NCBI GenBank assembly: GCA_944368925.1
Contig: CALVXG010000009.1
Location: 25,604-89,603, forward strand
From: an uncultured Clostridia bacterium
Lineage (GTDB): Bacteria > Bacillota > Clostridia > Christensenellales > Borkfalkiaceae
Reading direction: 5' to 3'
DNA length: 64,000 bases
This document shows positions 37,581 through 46,400 of the stretch, one piece after another (position 1 is the stretch's first letter; every line of letters begins with the position of its first letter). A program made the translations under genes and the position numbers. The notes below the pieces were generated by a model. The model saw nothing but the letters and a program-made list of their open reading frames with translations, was not told the origin of the DNA and did not search any database.

Positions 37581-38495
37581 CTATCTTCCGATCGTACGCC
37601 CGATCAATTCCTGCGCGGCGTCGTATCCCATGCTCTTGAGTCTGAAATTTCGTGCGGCAACCTCGATAATGATCGACAGGTTGCGCCCGGGCTTGACGGG
37701 AATGGTATGCTTCATGACCTTGCAGCCGAGGATCGTCTCATATTGCGTCCCCTCGCCCAGGCGGTCATATTCCTTTCCGTCCACCCAGTTTTCAAGCTCC
37801 ATGACAAGCTCGATATCCTTTTCGTTCAATATCGAACCGGAACCGTACATATTCTTGATATTGATAATGCCGATCCCGCGAAGTTCCATAAAATAACGGA
37901 TCGTTTCGGGAGAGGTACCCACCAGGGAATCGGAAACGCGCTTCACGATCACACTGTCGTCCGCAACCAAACGATGCCCGCGCTTGATAAGCTCCATAGC
38001 CGTCTCGCTCTTACCGACACCGCTGTGTCCCGTGATCAGTATGCCGACACCCGAAACGTCCATCAGTACGCCGTGCATCGTGATCGAAGGTGCAAGCCGC
38101 TTGTTCAGGTAAAAGAACAAGTCGTTCATGAGCGCGGTCGTCACCTTGTCCGTACGCAGAATCGGAACGCCGGTGAGTCTTGCTTCCTCGATGATCTCCT
38201 GCAAGACGGGCAAATCCCTTGAAAAAATCAGACACGGAATTTCTTTGTACGACAGCAACGTTCTTATTCTGTCCCGGCGAATCTCAGGATCCAAATCACG
38301 CAGATATTCATACTCCGCATTGCCGAATACCTGAATTCTCGTCGAATCAAAATATTTGAAATAGCCGCCAAGTTGCAACCCGGGCCGCGTCACACTATAG
38401 GAGGAAAGGGTCATGCGCCCTCTGCCTGCAAAAACGATTTCAAGATCGAGTCCCGAACAAAAATTTTCCAGTGAAATAGTTTCCTGCACGTTCAT
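37581..38495 (-). CDS. hprK: HPr kinase/phosphorylase
   Basis: Phosphorylates and dephosphorylates HPr or Crh on Ser46, setting carbon catabolite repression in Firmicutes. 304 residues, with an N-terminal domain and a P-loop kinase domain: GHSGVGKSETA (Walker A at 156-163), VADDSV and the C-terminal PVKPGRNLSIIIEVAARN signature. The ATG overlaps the HAD gene's TGA (ATGA), and GGGGAG precedes it. Its likely target, the His-less HPr, is encoded 4 kb downstream in the same direction. Confidence 0.95.
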   Translation of the reverse strand: MNVQETISLENFCSGLDLEIVFAGRGRMTLSSYSVTRPGLQLGGYFKYFDSTRIQVFGNAEYEYLRDLDPEIRRDRIRTLLSYKEIPCLIFSRDLPVLQEIIEEARLTGVPILRTDKVTTALMNDLFFYLNKRLAPSITMHGVLMDVSGVGILITGHSGVGKSETAMELIKRGHRLVADDSVIVKRVSDSLVGTSPETIRYFMELRGIGIINIKNMYGSGSILNEKDIELVMELENWVDGKEYDRLGEGTQYETILGCKVMKHTIPVKPGRNLSIIIEVAARNFRLKSMGYDAAQELIGRTIGR

Positions 38496-39316
38496 ATATT
38501 CTCCCCAAAACCAAATTTTCTGATAACATACGCAACGCCGTCGTCGTCGCATGACCGCGTCACGAACCCTGCTTTCTTTTTCAGCGTGTCCTCTCCGTTT
38601 TCCACGGCAACGCCCAGTCCTGCCGCCTGCAACATAGGCAGGTCATTGTAATTATCTCCGATTGCGATCGTCTGCGCAAGCGGTATACCGTAATAGTCAG
38701 CAAGATACCGCAAGGCACCGCCCTTGTCACAACCGCACGCTACGATCTCCACAAGATTTTCCGTACTTGTCGTTATATAAAATCTGCCAGCAAACTTCTC
38801 CGAAACGCATCTGAGCAGCTCGTCCCGTTCCTCCGCTTTACAGACGATCACGATCTTGTGCGGCGAAATCTTTTTTTCGCGTACAGTCTCCGAGATCTCG
38901 AAAGGGGTGAGAATTCCGTGCACGTTGCAAGCTTTTTCGTACCAAGCCCGAAACGCATCGTCTTTGTTGACGTAAAGCAGATCGCCGTCGTAGACATGGA
39001 TATGCAGGTCTCGCTCCTGCAAAAAAAGACAAATTTCCAAAGCATCCGAAAAAGGGATCCGGCCGTCGCGGACGACCTTTCCGCTCGCAATGTCCGAAAT
39101 CAGAGCGCCCTGGTAAGAAGCGACCAACCCTTTCAGTCCCAGCTGTCTCGCATACGGAAGTATGGATATAGGCATGCGCCCCGTACAAAGAGCAAAGATG
39201 CCGCCGCTCTCCGTGTATTTTTCCACCGCCGAAAGATTTCCGTCCGATATGCCGCGCTCGGTCTGCCGCAATGTTCCGTCAAAATCCGAAACGATCAATC
39301 TGTATGGCAATTTCAT
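38492..39316 (-). CDS. Cof-type HAD-IIB phosphatase
   Basis: 274 residues. HAD motif I VSDFDGTL, motif II CTGRM (Thr), motif III Lys within the ISPHKIVIV region, and motif IV GDNYNDLPML. The large cap domain is of the Cof type (IIB). These cytoplasmic phosphatases act on sugar phosphates, flavin phosphates or similar. Starts four bases after uvrC and overlaps hprK by the ATGA junction, so uvrC-HAD-hprK is one operon. Confidence 0.88.
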   Translation of the reverse strand: MKLPYRLIVSDFDGTLRQTERGISDGNLSAVEKYTESGGIFALCTGRMPISILPYARQLGLKGLVASYQGALISDIASGKVVRDGRIPFSDALEICLFLQERDLHIHVYDGDLLYVNKDDAFRAWYEKACNVHGILTPFEISETVREKKISPHKIVIVCKAEERDELLRCVSEKFAGRFYITTSTENLVEIVACGCDKGGALRYLADYYGIPLAQTIAIGDNYNDLPMLQAAGLGVAVENGEDTLKKKAGFVTRSCDDDGVAYVIRKFGFGENI

Positions 39317-39320
39317 AATT

Positions 39321-41126
39321 TTACAGTTCGTCCTCAAAATATTTTTTAATCGCCGTCGCCAGCGTATCGCCGATGCCTTCCACGGCGGCAAGTTCCTTAA
39401 CGTCCGCACGCATGATCCTGTCAATCGTGCCGAATTTTTCCATCAGCGCGCGGCGCTTGATCTTCCCGACCCCGGGGATCTCCGCCAAGACGCTCGTCAA
39501 AGACCTTTTGCTGTGAATATTTCGAAAGAAAGTGATCGCAAAGCGATGCGCTTCGTCACGAATGCGCTGCAGCATCTGCAGACAATAGTCACGCTTATCC
39601 AGCACAATGCTCTCACTTCTCGTCAGAGTAAAGATCTCCTCTTCCCTCTTTGCCAGCGAAATGAGATCGATGTCACGCACGCCCTGCTCGTCGAAAATCT
39701 TCTTCACGGCAGAGAGCTGCCCTTTGCCGCCGTCGATGATCACAAGATCCGGTTTCGGGAAATTTTCTTCTTCCTGCGTTCCCAGCTTTGAAAGCCGCCG
39801 AAGCAAAACTTCCTGCAAGCTCGCAAAATCGTTTGCTCCCTCCACCGTTTTGATACGAAACCGCCTGTATTGCGAGCGATCCGCTTCTCCGTCGATAAAC
39901 ACGACCATCGAACCGACTTTATCCACGCCGCTGATATTGGAAATATCGTAACATTCCATTCTGCGCGGATAGCGCGACAATCCCAAAATTTCCTGCAGGC
40001 GGCGGCAGGCATTTACCGTCATATCCTCTTTGTGACGTATCCTGTCGATCGCTTTGTCCAAAAATTCGGAGGCATTGTTTGCCGCCATGTCCAAAAGCTG
40101 TTTGCGGATCCCCTGCTTCGGGATCAGAACGTTTACGCTCCTTCCGTACGTTGCACGAAAAAATTCTTCCAGAAGCGGCGCTTCGCAAAATTCCTGCACA
40201 ATGATCTCGTCCGGTATCTCGTGCGCCGTATAATATTGCGCGATAAAAGAAGTGAGCGCTTCCCCGTCCGTCGATGCGTTCTCTACCGCAAACGTGCTCG
40301 CACCCTGCATTATGCCGCGGCGCGTGATCAGAATGTTGACCGCAGAATACAAATTGTTGCTTACATAGGCGATCACGTCCGCGTTGATGTCGCGGTTGAG
40401 AGCCGTGATCCGTTTTAAGGAGATTTTGGAAAGTATCTCCAATTTGGTGCGGCAATCCAAAGCGAGCTCAAATTCCTCATGCTCCGCAAAATACATCATT
40501 TTTTCTTTGAGAAGCTGCTCGACACCTGCATCGTCCCCGTCCAAAAAACGCATGGCTGCCTTTACTCTCTCGTTGTACTCTGCTTCCGGAATCAGATGCG
40601 CACACGGCGCCAGGCATCGGTGAATATGATAATTCAAGCACGGCTTTTTCGGTTTGTCCGTAATGGCCGTCGTACAGGTTCGCACCCCGAATGCCGTATT
40701 CACGATCTCCAATACGTCTTTGACGCGTACGCCGCCCATATACGGGCCAAAATATTTGCTCCCTTTTTTCAGCTTTCTCGAAATCGTGAAATTCGGATAC
40801 CGCTCCGAAACCGCCACTTTAATGTACGGGTATGTCTTGTCGTCTTTGAGGAGTATATTGTATTTCGGCTTATACTTTTTGATTAAATTGTTTTCAAGCG
40901 AAAGCGCGTCGATTTCAGATTTCGTGATGATATAGTAAAAATCTGCAATGTTCGCGACCATCGCCGCCACTTTTTCCGTTTTCAGCGTGGAGTGAAAATA
41001 CTGCCTGACACGGTTTTTCAGAATCCGTGCTTTTCCGACGTAAATCACGTTCTTGTCCTTGTCAAGCATGATATAGACACCCGGCTTATCGGGCAGCAAT
41101 TTTAACTTTTCCTGAATCTCGTTCAT
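39321..41126 (-). CDS. uvrC: Excinuclease ABC subunit C
   Basis: Makes both incisions in nucleotide excision repair with UvrAB. 601 residues: GIY-YIG nuclease (about 10-95, PGVYIMLDKDKNVIYVGKA), Cys-rich loop (CLNYHIHRCLAPC), UVR helix pair, RNase H-like nuclease domain (ECYDISN, DLVIIDGGKGQL) and C-terminal helix-hairpin-helix motifs. First gene of uvrC-HAD-hprK. A near-consensus promoter gives a leader of about 20 nt. The only SD-like sequence (GGAG) is about 18 bases from the ATG, an unusual spacing. No LexA box is seen in front of it. Confidence 0.95.
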   Translation of the reverse strand: MNEIQEKLKLLPDKPGVYIMLDKDKNVIYVGKARILKNRVRQYFHSTLKTEKVAAMVANIADFYYIITKSEIDALSLENNLIKKYKPKYNILLKDDKTYPYIKVAVSERYPNFTISRKLKKGSKYFGPYMGGVRVKDVLEIVNTAFGVRTCTTAITDKPKKPCLNYHIHRCLAPCAHLIPEAEYNERVKAAMRFLDGDDAGVEQLLKEKMMYFAEHEEFELALDCRTKLEILSKISLKRITALNRDINADVIAYVSNNLYSAVNILITRRGIMQGASTFAVENASTDGEALTSFIAQYYTAHEIPDEIIVQEFCEAPLLEEFFRATYGRSVNVLIPKQGIRKQLLDMAANNASEFLDKAIDRIRHKEDMTVNACRRLQEILGLSRYPRRMECYDISNISGVDKVGSMVVFIDGEADRSQYRRFRIKTVEGANDFASLQEVLLRRLSKLGTQEEENFPKPDLVIIDGGKGQLSAVKKIFDEQGVRDIDLISLAKREEEIFTLTRSESIVLDKRDYCLQMLQRIRDEAHRFAITFFRNIHSKRSLTSVLAEIPGVGKIKRRALMEKFGTIDRIMRADVKELAAVEGIGDTLATAIKKYFEDEL

Positions 41127-41152
41127 ACTCGCGCTGCGTTTACTCCCTGTTT

Positions 41153-41181
41153 ATTATACAATAACGGGCAAAAATTTGCAA
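41153..41181 (-). promoter_or_regulatory. uvrC promoter
   Basis: Minus strand TTGCAA, 17 bases, TATAAT. Confidence 0.7.
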
Positions 41182-41182
41182 T

Positions 41183-41214
41183 AAAAAAGAGCAACTTGCC
41201 CGTTGCTCTTTTTT
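41183..41214 (-). terminator. Terminator of the arsR-like gene
   Basis: AAAAAAGAGCAAC / GTTGCTCTTTTTT hairpin abutting the arsR stop codon; the uvrC promoter lies just beyond it. Confidence 0.85.
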
Positions 41215-41555
41215 CAATACCCCAAAAACTCAACCCCTTTCAGCAAGACGTCGTTCACCGTTTCGTTGCGCAGGCTGTAAAAAATAACTTTTCCCACCCT
41301 GCTGCACTTTACGATCCCGATGTTTTTTAAAAACCGCAGCTGATGCGAAACCGTCGTCTGATTAATATCCAGTACCAAAGAAATATCCGTTACGCATAAC
41401 TCCGTGATCGCCAGCGCCGATAAAATGCGCAGCCTTGTATGATCCGCAAAAACCGAAAAAAAGCTGACCAATCCGTCCAAAATTTCCCCTTCCGGCACAT
41501 AGTTTTCGATCAGCGATTGCGTCCTCCCGTCCAACAACAATGTCTCTGCCGCCAT
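41214..41555 (-). CDS. ArsR/SmtB-family transcriptional regulator
   Basis: 113 residues with a winged helix: FADHTRLRILSAL, then the metal-site helix ELCVTDIS (one Cys where ArsR proteins have ELCVCDL), recognition helix NQTTVSHQLRFLK and the beta wing. With a single Cys the effector is uncertain: metal, redox, or none. Start at 41555 is fixed by a GAGGAG ribosome site; longer frames are rejected. Monocistronic, with a strong promoter. It is divergent from the small-RNA candidate at 41703, whose promoter carries a palindrome that could be its operator (inference). Confidence 0.88.
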   Translation of the reverse strand: MAAETLLLDGRTQSLIENYVPEGEILDGLVSFFSVFADHTRLRILSALAITELCVTDISLVLDINQTTVSHQLRFLKNIGIVKCSRVGKVIFYSLRNETVNDVLLKGVEFLGY

Positions 41556-41588
41556 ACCGTCTCTCCTCAAATTTATTCTTTCCCATAT

Positions 41589-41617
41589 ATTATAATTTTC
41601 ATACGCTGATATGTCAA
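41589..41617 (-). promoter_or_regulatory. Promoter of the arsR-like gene
   Basis: Minus strand TTGACA, 17 bases, TATAAT: a full consensus promoter. Confidence 0.8.
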
Positions 41618-41666
41618 TATGCACATGTTTCGTATTCTGTCGAAAAAACGGAAGTTTGCGCTTAAA

Positions 41667-41705
41667 TTGTCAAAAAGCAGGCGCGGTGCATACAATACAT
41701 TGTAT
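41667..41705 (+). promoter_or_regulatory. Promoter with palindromic operator for a small-RNA candidate
   Basis: TTGTCA, 18 bases, TACAAT (41691-41696). The -10 box lies within the palindrome ATACAATACATTGTAT (41690-41705), an operator-like arrangement. Confidence 0.5.
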
Positions 41706-41784
41706 CACTTTACAGGAGACAGGTTTTTCTCCTTTTTCCTGTCTCGGCGTCCGGGAATGCACTCTTGCATTCCCGGCGTTTTTT
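41703..41784 (+). ncRNA. Candidate small RNA of about 82 nt
   Basis: Lies between a promoter (TTGTCA/TACAAT) and a strong intrinsic terminator. Contains hairpin 1 GAGACAGG / CCTGTCTC (41716-41745) and hairpin 2 CCGGGAATGCA / TGCATTCCCGG (41751-41776), the latter followed by CGTTTTTTG. No plausible start codon on this strand. It resembles no small RNA I know (not 6S, SRP or RNase P). Divergent from arsR. Confidence 0.45.
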
Positions 41785-42035
41785 GACCAAGGCGACCCGC
41801 CGATCAAACATTCGGCGCACGCAGGTATGGTTGATCATAGTCCTTCCTCCGCTCGCCGTAAAATTTTTGCAAACGTAAAATTTACCGATCCTTGTCTCAC
41901 AATCTCATACAGATTCAGACAAAGCGAAAGCCGCCCGTTTGACGGGCGGCTTTCACCGATACAGAAAATTCAGTTTGTTTGAACCGATCGGAATTTTCAA
42001 AAAATACTGATACGGCTTCCCTTACGGAAAAGATT
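41785..42035. terminator. Intergenic region with the rhamnose-mutarotase terminator at 41927-41953
   Basis: Hairpin AAAGCCGCCCG, loop, CGGGCGGCTTT at 41927-41953 serves the minus-strand operon ending at 42036. The rest (41785-41926) shows no gene except a weak 42-codon minus-strand frame. Confidence 0.7.
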
Positions 42036-42332
42036 TTATTTCAGATCGAATACTTTCGATGGAACCGATTCATATTTTTGCATGATCGGCTCCATCGATT
42101 TTTCCCATTTTTGCACGATGGGGCTTTCACTCTGAAAGCGGAGCGCAAAGTCCGCCCCTTTTTCACATTCATAATACCCGAACAATTCGTTTCCGTCCAT
42201 CCAGATCGTATAGTTACAGATTCCCGCCTCTTTTAAAGCAGCTACCATTTCCGGCCAGATCTCGTTATGGCGGCGGATGTATTCCTCTTTCATGCCGTCG
42301 CGTACCTTTGCTCTCCAAACGACTTTGTCCAT
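42036..42332 (-). CDS. L-rhamnose mutarotase family protein
   Basis: 98 residues. Matches the RhaM/RhaU family of small dimeric ferredoxin-fold epimerases: Arg and Tyr near the N-terminus, RRHNEIWPEM with the catalytic His, and NYTIWMDGNELFGYYE. It interconverts alpha and beta rhamnose anomers in known members. No rhamnose catabolic genes are nearby, so the sugar here is uncertain. The ATG at 42332 is preceded by GGAGGG. Third gene of an operon with an aminotransferase and a phosphatase. Confidence 0.85.
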   Translation of the reverse strand: MDKVVWRAKVRDGMKEEYIRRHNEIWPEMVAALKEAGICNYTIWMDGNELFGYYECEKGADFALRFQSESPIVQKWEKSMEPIMQKYESVPSKVFDLK

Positions 42333-42358
42333 TTCTCTTTCCCTCCTTTTATTTTTGT

Positions 42359-43084
42359 TCAATGGCGCTCCGTCGGATCGTCGAACGTCTCACAGAATCT
42401 CCCCGCAAACGCAGGCGGCTCATCCGCCGCATACAAATGCGAAAGATCCCCGTACGCAAAGCAACGGAAGGATGCGATCCCTTCTTCCCGTTCTTCGGTA
42501 TAGACGGTCGTCACCGATGAAGGTGCCGCCGAAAAATGCTGCATGATCGCCGTCGGCGACATGTTGAATAAATGCGACAAAATCACCGCCGTCGCTCCGA
42601 AATGACAGAAAAATACAAGCGTCTTCCGATTCGCGTTCACCGCTTTGTAATACGTTCCGCTCCGTACGTATCCGTGCGAAGCGAGAAGATCGTCGATGCC
42701 TTCGCATACATGTCTGTAAGCGGCAGGAACCCCGCTATCGTGGATAAACGGGACATCCAGCCAACCCGAAGGCGAATATAACTGCGGATATTTGTCCATA
42801 AACGAAGGCATAAAATCCCAGATCAGATGTTTTTGCCCCGTCTGCGGCAAATTGCATGATTCCGTAAATTCCTGCAGCCAATCCAGCGTCGTTCCCTCTC
42901 TGCCCAGTCTTCGCAGCGTCGCCGCAGCCGTCCGCTGCGCTCTTCCGAGCGGCGAAAGATAGTACGCGTCCGCCGAGATTTTTTCCATACGATCCGCAAG
43001 CAACTCCACTTCTTTTTGTCCCTTTTCGGTGAGCGAATCGTGTACATAATCGGGATCGCCGTGTCTTATAAAAATCAGTCTCAT
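42359..43084 (-). CDS. Histidine phosphatase family protein
   Basis: 241 residues. Phosphoglycerate-mutase-like fold: catalytic RHG motif in FIRHGDPDY at the N-terminus, LSPLGRAQRTA with the second phosphate-binding Arg, and the distal catalytic His in VFFCHFGAT. Likely a phosphatase rather than a mutase; the substrate is unknown. The ATG overlaps the aminotransferase's stop (ATGA), so the two are translated together. Confidence 0.88.
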   Translation of the reverse strand: MRLIFIRHGDPDYVHDSLTEKGQKEVELLADRMEKISADAYYLSPLGRAQRTAAATLRRLGREGTTLDWLQEFTESCNLPQTGQKHLIWDFMPSFMDKYPQLYSPSGWLDVPFIHDSGVPAAYRHVCEGIDDLLASHGYVRSGTYYKAVNANRKTLVFFCHFGATAVILSHLFNMSPTAIMQHFSAAPSSVTTVYTEEREEGIASFRCFAYGDLSHLYAADEPPAFAGRFCETFDDPTERH

Positions 43085-44265
43085 AAACCGTATTCCGATG
43101 CAAGTTTTTTAAATGCGGGCAGCGAGCGGCGGATCATGTCGTTGGACACGCAGTATGCGATACGCACATAGCCTTTGCATCCGAAATCGTCCCCGGGTAC
43201 CAGCAGCAAATCGTATTTTTTGGCTTTTTCACAAAACGCTCCCGCATCCGGCTCGGGAGTTTTTACGAACAGATAAAACGCCCCGTCAGGCTGTACGCAC
43301 GTGAATCCGTATTCGCGGAGCGCCCCGACCAAAAGGTCGCGGTTTTTCTCATACACTGATACATCGGAGGTGATGCCCTGGCAGCGTGCAATCATTTTCT
43401 GGAACAGCGAGGGTGCGCAAACATACCCGTGCGCCCTGCCTGCTCCGCATACAGCCAAGTACAACTCTTTTGCATTCTCCGCTTCCGGGTTTACAAAAAT
43501 ATACCCGATCCGCTCGCCGGGCAGAGAAAGAGATTTCGAATAAGAATAACAGACAAGCGTATTCTTATAGTAAGCGGTAAGGTACGGTACCTTGACTCCG
43601 CCGTAAACCAGTTCTCTGTACGGTTCGTCGGTCACGAGGTAAATCGTCTTTCCGTATTCCGCCGATTTTTCAGTCAGCATTTTTGCGAGGCGGCGTATCG
43701 TTTCTTCGTTGTAGACAACGCCGCTCGGATTGTTCGGCGAATTCATCAAAACGGCGCGGGTCTTCGGGTTAATCGCCTTATTAAGCAGCGAAAAATCGAT
43801 CTGGAACGTTTCGGGATCGGAGTCGAGAGCGACCAGGTGCGCGCCCGCCGTCTCTGTAAAGACTTTGTATTCCGTGAAATACGGGGCAAACGTGATCACT
43901 TCGTCTCCCTCCTCACACAGAGCCGAAAGCGAAATAACGAGAGACGCCGCCGCGCCGCACGTCATGTAAATATAATCCGGATCGCATGCAACGCCGTGCG
44001 TCTTGCTTATATAATCGCTGATCGCTTTACGGACCGTAAAATCGCCCTGCGCCGACGTATAACCGTGCAGAGCCGTCGGATTTTCCGTACGAAGCAATTC
44101 TTCCAAAACCTCTTCCACCTGCTTGGGAGGGTTTACGCTCGGATTTCCCAGGCTGAAATCATAAACGCTTTCCGCGCCGACTTCCTGCGCACGCTTTTTC
44201 CCGAATTCAAAAATTTCTCTGATTACGGACCGTTTGCTTCCCAATCCGTACATTCTCTGATTCAT
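43081..44265 (-). CDS. Class I PLP-dependent aminotransferase
   Basis: 394 residues. Fold-type I aminotransferase of the aspartate aminotransferase type: FSLGNPSVNPP, PNNPSGVVYN, TDEPYRELVY, PLP-lysine in SYSKSLSLPGERIGY and the substrate-carboxylate Arg in YVRIAYCVS. The amino-acid substrate is not evident (possibly aspartate or aromatic). Promoter TTGAAC-17-TATAAT and AGAGG support the start. First gene of an operon with the histidine phosphatase and the mutarotase-like gene, divergent from mgtE. Confidence 0.9.
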   Translation of the reverse strand: MNQRMYGLGSKRSVIREIFEFGKKRAQEVGAESVYDFSLGNPSVNPPKQVEEVLEELLRTENPTALHGYTSAQGDFTVRKAISDYISKTHGVACDPDYIYMTCGAAASLVISLSALCEEGDEVITFAPYFTEYKVFTETAGAHLVALDSDPETFQIDFSLLNKAINPKTRAVLMNSPNNPSGVVYNEETIRRLAKMLTEKSAEYGKTIYLVTDEPYRELVYGGVKVPYLTAYYKNTLVCYSYSKSLSLPGERIGYIFVNPEAENAKELYLAVCGAGRAHGYVCAPSLFQKMIARCQGITSDVSVYEKNRDLLVGALREYGFTCVQPDGAFYLFVKTPEPDAGAFCEKAKKYDLLLVPGDDFGCKGYVRIAYCVSNDMIRRSLPAFKKLASEYGL

Positions 44266-44294
44266 AAGACGAACCTCTTAAAAACTTTTTTCTT

Positions 44295-44323
44295 ATTATA
44301 GCACAAATCGCCGAAGCGTTCAA
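44295..44323 (-). promoter_or_regulatory. Promoter of the aminotransferase operon
   Basis: Minus strand TTGAAC, 17 bases, TATAAT. Confidence 0.75.
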
Positions 44324-44395
44324 CTTTGCAAACGGAAAATACAAAAAATTATTTCACAAAAAAGCGGGCGGCCTCTTTGCCGGTATCTTCAACGC

Positions 44396-44424
44396 TTGAC
44401 AAATTTACCAAAAAATTCTATACT
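44396..44424 (+). promoter_or_regulatory. mgtE promoter
   Basis: TTGACA, 17 bases, TATACT. The leader is about 25 nt, too short for an M-box (Mg2+) riboswitch. Confidence 0.8.
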
Positions 44425-44455
44425 TTTGAAGTAATATTTTTAGGGAGGTTCCGCC

Positions 44456-46162
44456 GTGAAAGAAAAAATCATTCAGCTTTTGAACGAAGACAAAACGGAA
44501 GAACTGACCGAATTGCTCAAAGACGTTACGCTGGAAGAACTGGCGGATCTATTGGACTCTTTAGAAAGCGATCAACTGACAAAATTGTTCGGTTTACTCG
44601 ACAAAGAGACAGCCGCCGATGTGTTCGTTCTTTTAAACCGACAGACGCAAAAGCGGGTTCTGAAAGATTTCAGCGACGTAAAACTTCAATCGGTTACAGA
44701 CGAGATCATCGACGACGACGTCGAAGAACTGCTCGGCAGCATGCCTACCGACGTGGTGCACGAAGTCCTTTTAAAGGCTACTCCCGAAAACCGAAACGAC
44801 AAGATCGTGGAAATCCTCGATTACCTCGAGGAGAAAAAATTCACACTCTTAAAACCTCTGCTTGCCGAACTGGAACCTGTCGATCTGGCAGAAATTTTTT
44901 CGGAACTTGACGAAACGGATCTCCCTCTTGTCTTCCGGCTTCTTCCTAAGGAGCTTGCGGCCGAAACTTTCGTCGAGATGAACAGCGACCAACAGGAACT
45001 TCTGATCCGTTCTTTTTCCGATAAAGAACTGAAACTGATCATCGATGACCTGTTTGTCGACGATACCGTAGACATCATCGAGGAAATGCCGGCAAACGTT
45101 GTCAAAAGAATCTTGCAACAGGCAGACAGCGAAACGCGCAAAGAAATCAACGAAATTCTGAAATACCCGAAAGACAGCGCAGGCAGCATCATGACCACGG
45201 AATGTATTTCCCTGCGCGCGCACATGACCGTCCGCCAATGTTTCGACAAAATCCGAAAGGAAGCCATCGATAAGGAAACAATCTATACCTGCTATGTAAC
45301 GGACGATCAGAAAACATTGCTCGGAACCGTCACCGTAAAGGATCTTTTCCTGCACGCTTACGAGGAAAAAGTCGAATCCTTTATGGATACGAATTGTATT
45401 TTTGTCGACACCCATCAGGATAAGGAAGAGGTTGCACGCCTTCTTTCCAAATACGACCTCCTCTCCGTCCCTGTCGTCGACCAGGAAAACAGACTGGTCG
45501 GTATCGTCACGGTCGACGATGCAATGGACGTCATCACCGAGGAAGCCACCGAAGATATCTCTTACATCAATTCGGTCACGCCTTCTGACAAACCGTATCT
45601 GAATACGAACGTATTCAAAATTTATCTTCACAGAATTCCTTGGCTTTTAATTCTTATGGTCAGCGCCACCTTTACGGGACTGATCCTCAATAATTATGAA
45701 GCGATGCTCTCTACACTGCTTGTCGCGTGTGTCCCGATGGTCATGGGTACGGGCGGCAATGCGGGAAGTCAGGCGTCCGTCACCGTTATCCGCGGCATGG
45801 CGCTGGACGAAATACGCCCCCGCGATATCGGGAAAGTCATTTGGAAAGAACTTCGCGTTTCTGTCCTCGTCGCCATTTCCGTCGGGATCGTCTGTTTTGC
45901 GAAATTACAGCTGGTAGACCGTTTGCTTTTCGGCTACGAATATACACTGCTTTACTCACTCGCCGTCGGCATTGCCATCGCTTTCGCCGTCGTCGTCGCT
46001 AAAATCGTGGGCTGCTGCGTACCGATCTTCGCAAAAGCCATTCACATAGACCCCGCCGTCTTTGCGAATCCGTTTATAACCACCATCACCGATGTATTGT
46101 CTCTTCTCATTTTCTGCGGCGTGACGCTCGGTATTTTTCACCTCGGAATCGCGATTGCGTAA
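44456..46162 (+). CDS. mgtE: Magnesium transporter MgtE with duplicated N domain
   Basis: Mg2+ channel gated by cytosolic Mg2+. 568 residues, over 100 longer than the usual 450. The extra length is a second copy of the superhelical MgtE N domain: repeat 1 is about residues 1-115, repeat 2 about 125-245 (both contain the acidic DD/VEE or DTVDIIEEMP pattern). Then a CBS pair (about 250-375), a connecting plug helix and five membrane segments with the pore signature MVMGTGGNAGSQAS. GTG start with AGGGAGG eight bases upstream. Confidence 0.93.
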   Translation: MKEKIIQLLNEDKTEELTELLKDVTLEELADLLDSLESDQLTKLFGLLDKETAADVFVLLNRQTQKRVLKDFSDVKLQSVTDEIIDDDVEELLGSMPTDVVHEVLLKATPENRNDKIVEILDYLEEKKFTLLKPLLAELEPVDLAEIFSELDETDLPLVFRLLPKELAAETFVEMNSDQQELLIRSFSDKELKLIIDDLFVDDTVDIIEEMPANVVKRILQQADSETRKEINEILKYPKDSAGSIMTTECISLRAHMTVRQCFDKIRKEAIDKETIYTCYVTDDQKTLLGTVTVKDLFLHAYEEKVESFMDTNCIFVDTHQDKEEVARLLSKYDLLSVPVVDQENRLVGIVTVDDAMDVITEEATEDISYINSVTPSDKPYLNTNVFKIYLHRIPWLLILMVSATFTGLILNNYEAMLSTLLVACVPMVMGTGGNAGSQASVTVIRGMALDEIRPRDIGKVIWKELRVSVLVAISVGIVCFAKLQLVDRLLFGYEYTLLYSLAVGIAIAFAVVVAKIVGCCVPIFAKAIHIDPAVFANPFITTITDVLSLLIFCGVTLGIFHLGIAIA

Positions 46163-46177
46163 ACACACAGAATCTGT

Positions 46178-46203
46178 CCCTGCACTTTCCGTGCAGGGAT
46201 TTT
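46178..46203 (+). terminator. Terminator of mgtE
   Basis: CCCTGCAC, 5-base loop, GTGCAGGG then ATTTTT. Confidence 0.8.
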
Positions 46204-46272
46204 TCTAATCAGCAGCGCATCGACCTTGAGCAAAACTTTTCCTTTCTGTTTATAGAATACTACATCTTTTAT

Positions 46273-46321
46273 ATACGCAAGGAGCGCATCCAAAGCGGAT
46301 GCGCTCCTTGCGTATTTTTTC
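46273..46321. terminator. Strong bidirectional terminator between mgtE and the AEC gene
   Basis: Perfect 19-bp stem beginning ATACGCAAGGAGCGC with a 5-base loop and a T-run on the plus side. Confidence 0.8.
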
Positions 46322-46400
46322 GATTTTAAACCGTTTAATAGTTTCGTCAACCCTTTCCAACGACATATTGAAGCAAAAATAACGAATGAAATCGCTTAAA

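Noticed and set aside
41710-41838. 42-codon minus-strand ORF with GGAGG before its ATG
   Set aside because: It overlaps the strong plus-strand terminator and the small-RNA candidate, and the peptide is very basic and unlike known families. Evidence is insufficient.
44425-44455. Mg2+ riboswitch in front of mgtE
   Set aside because: The leader is about 25 nt with no room for an M-box.
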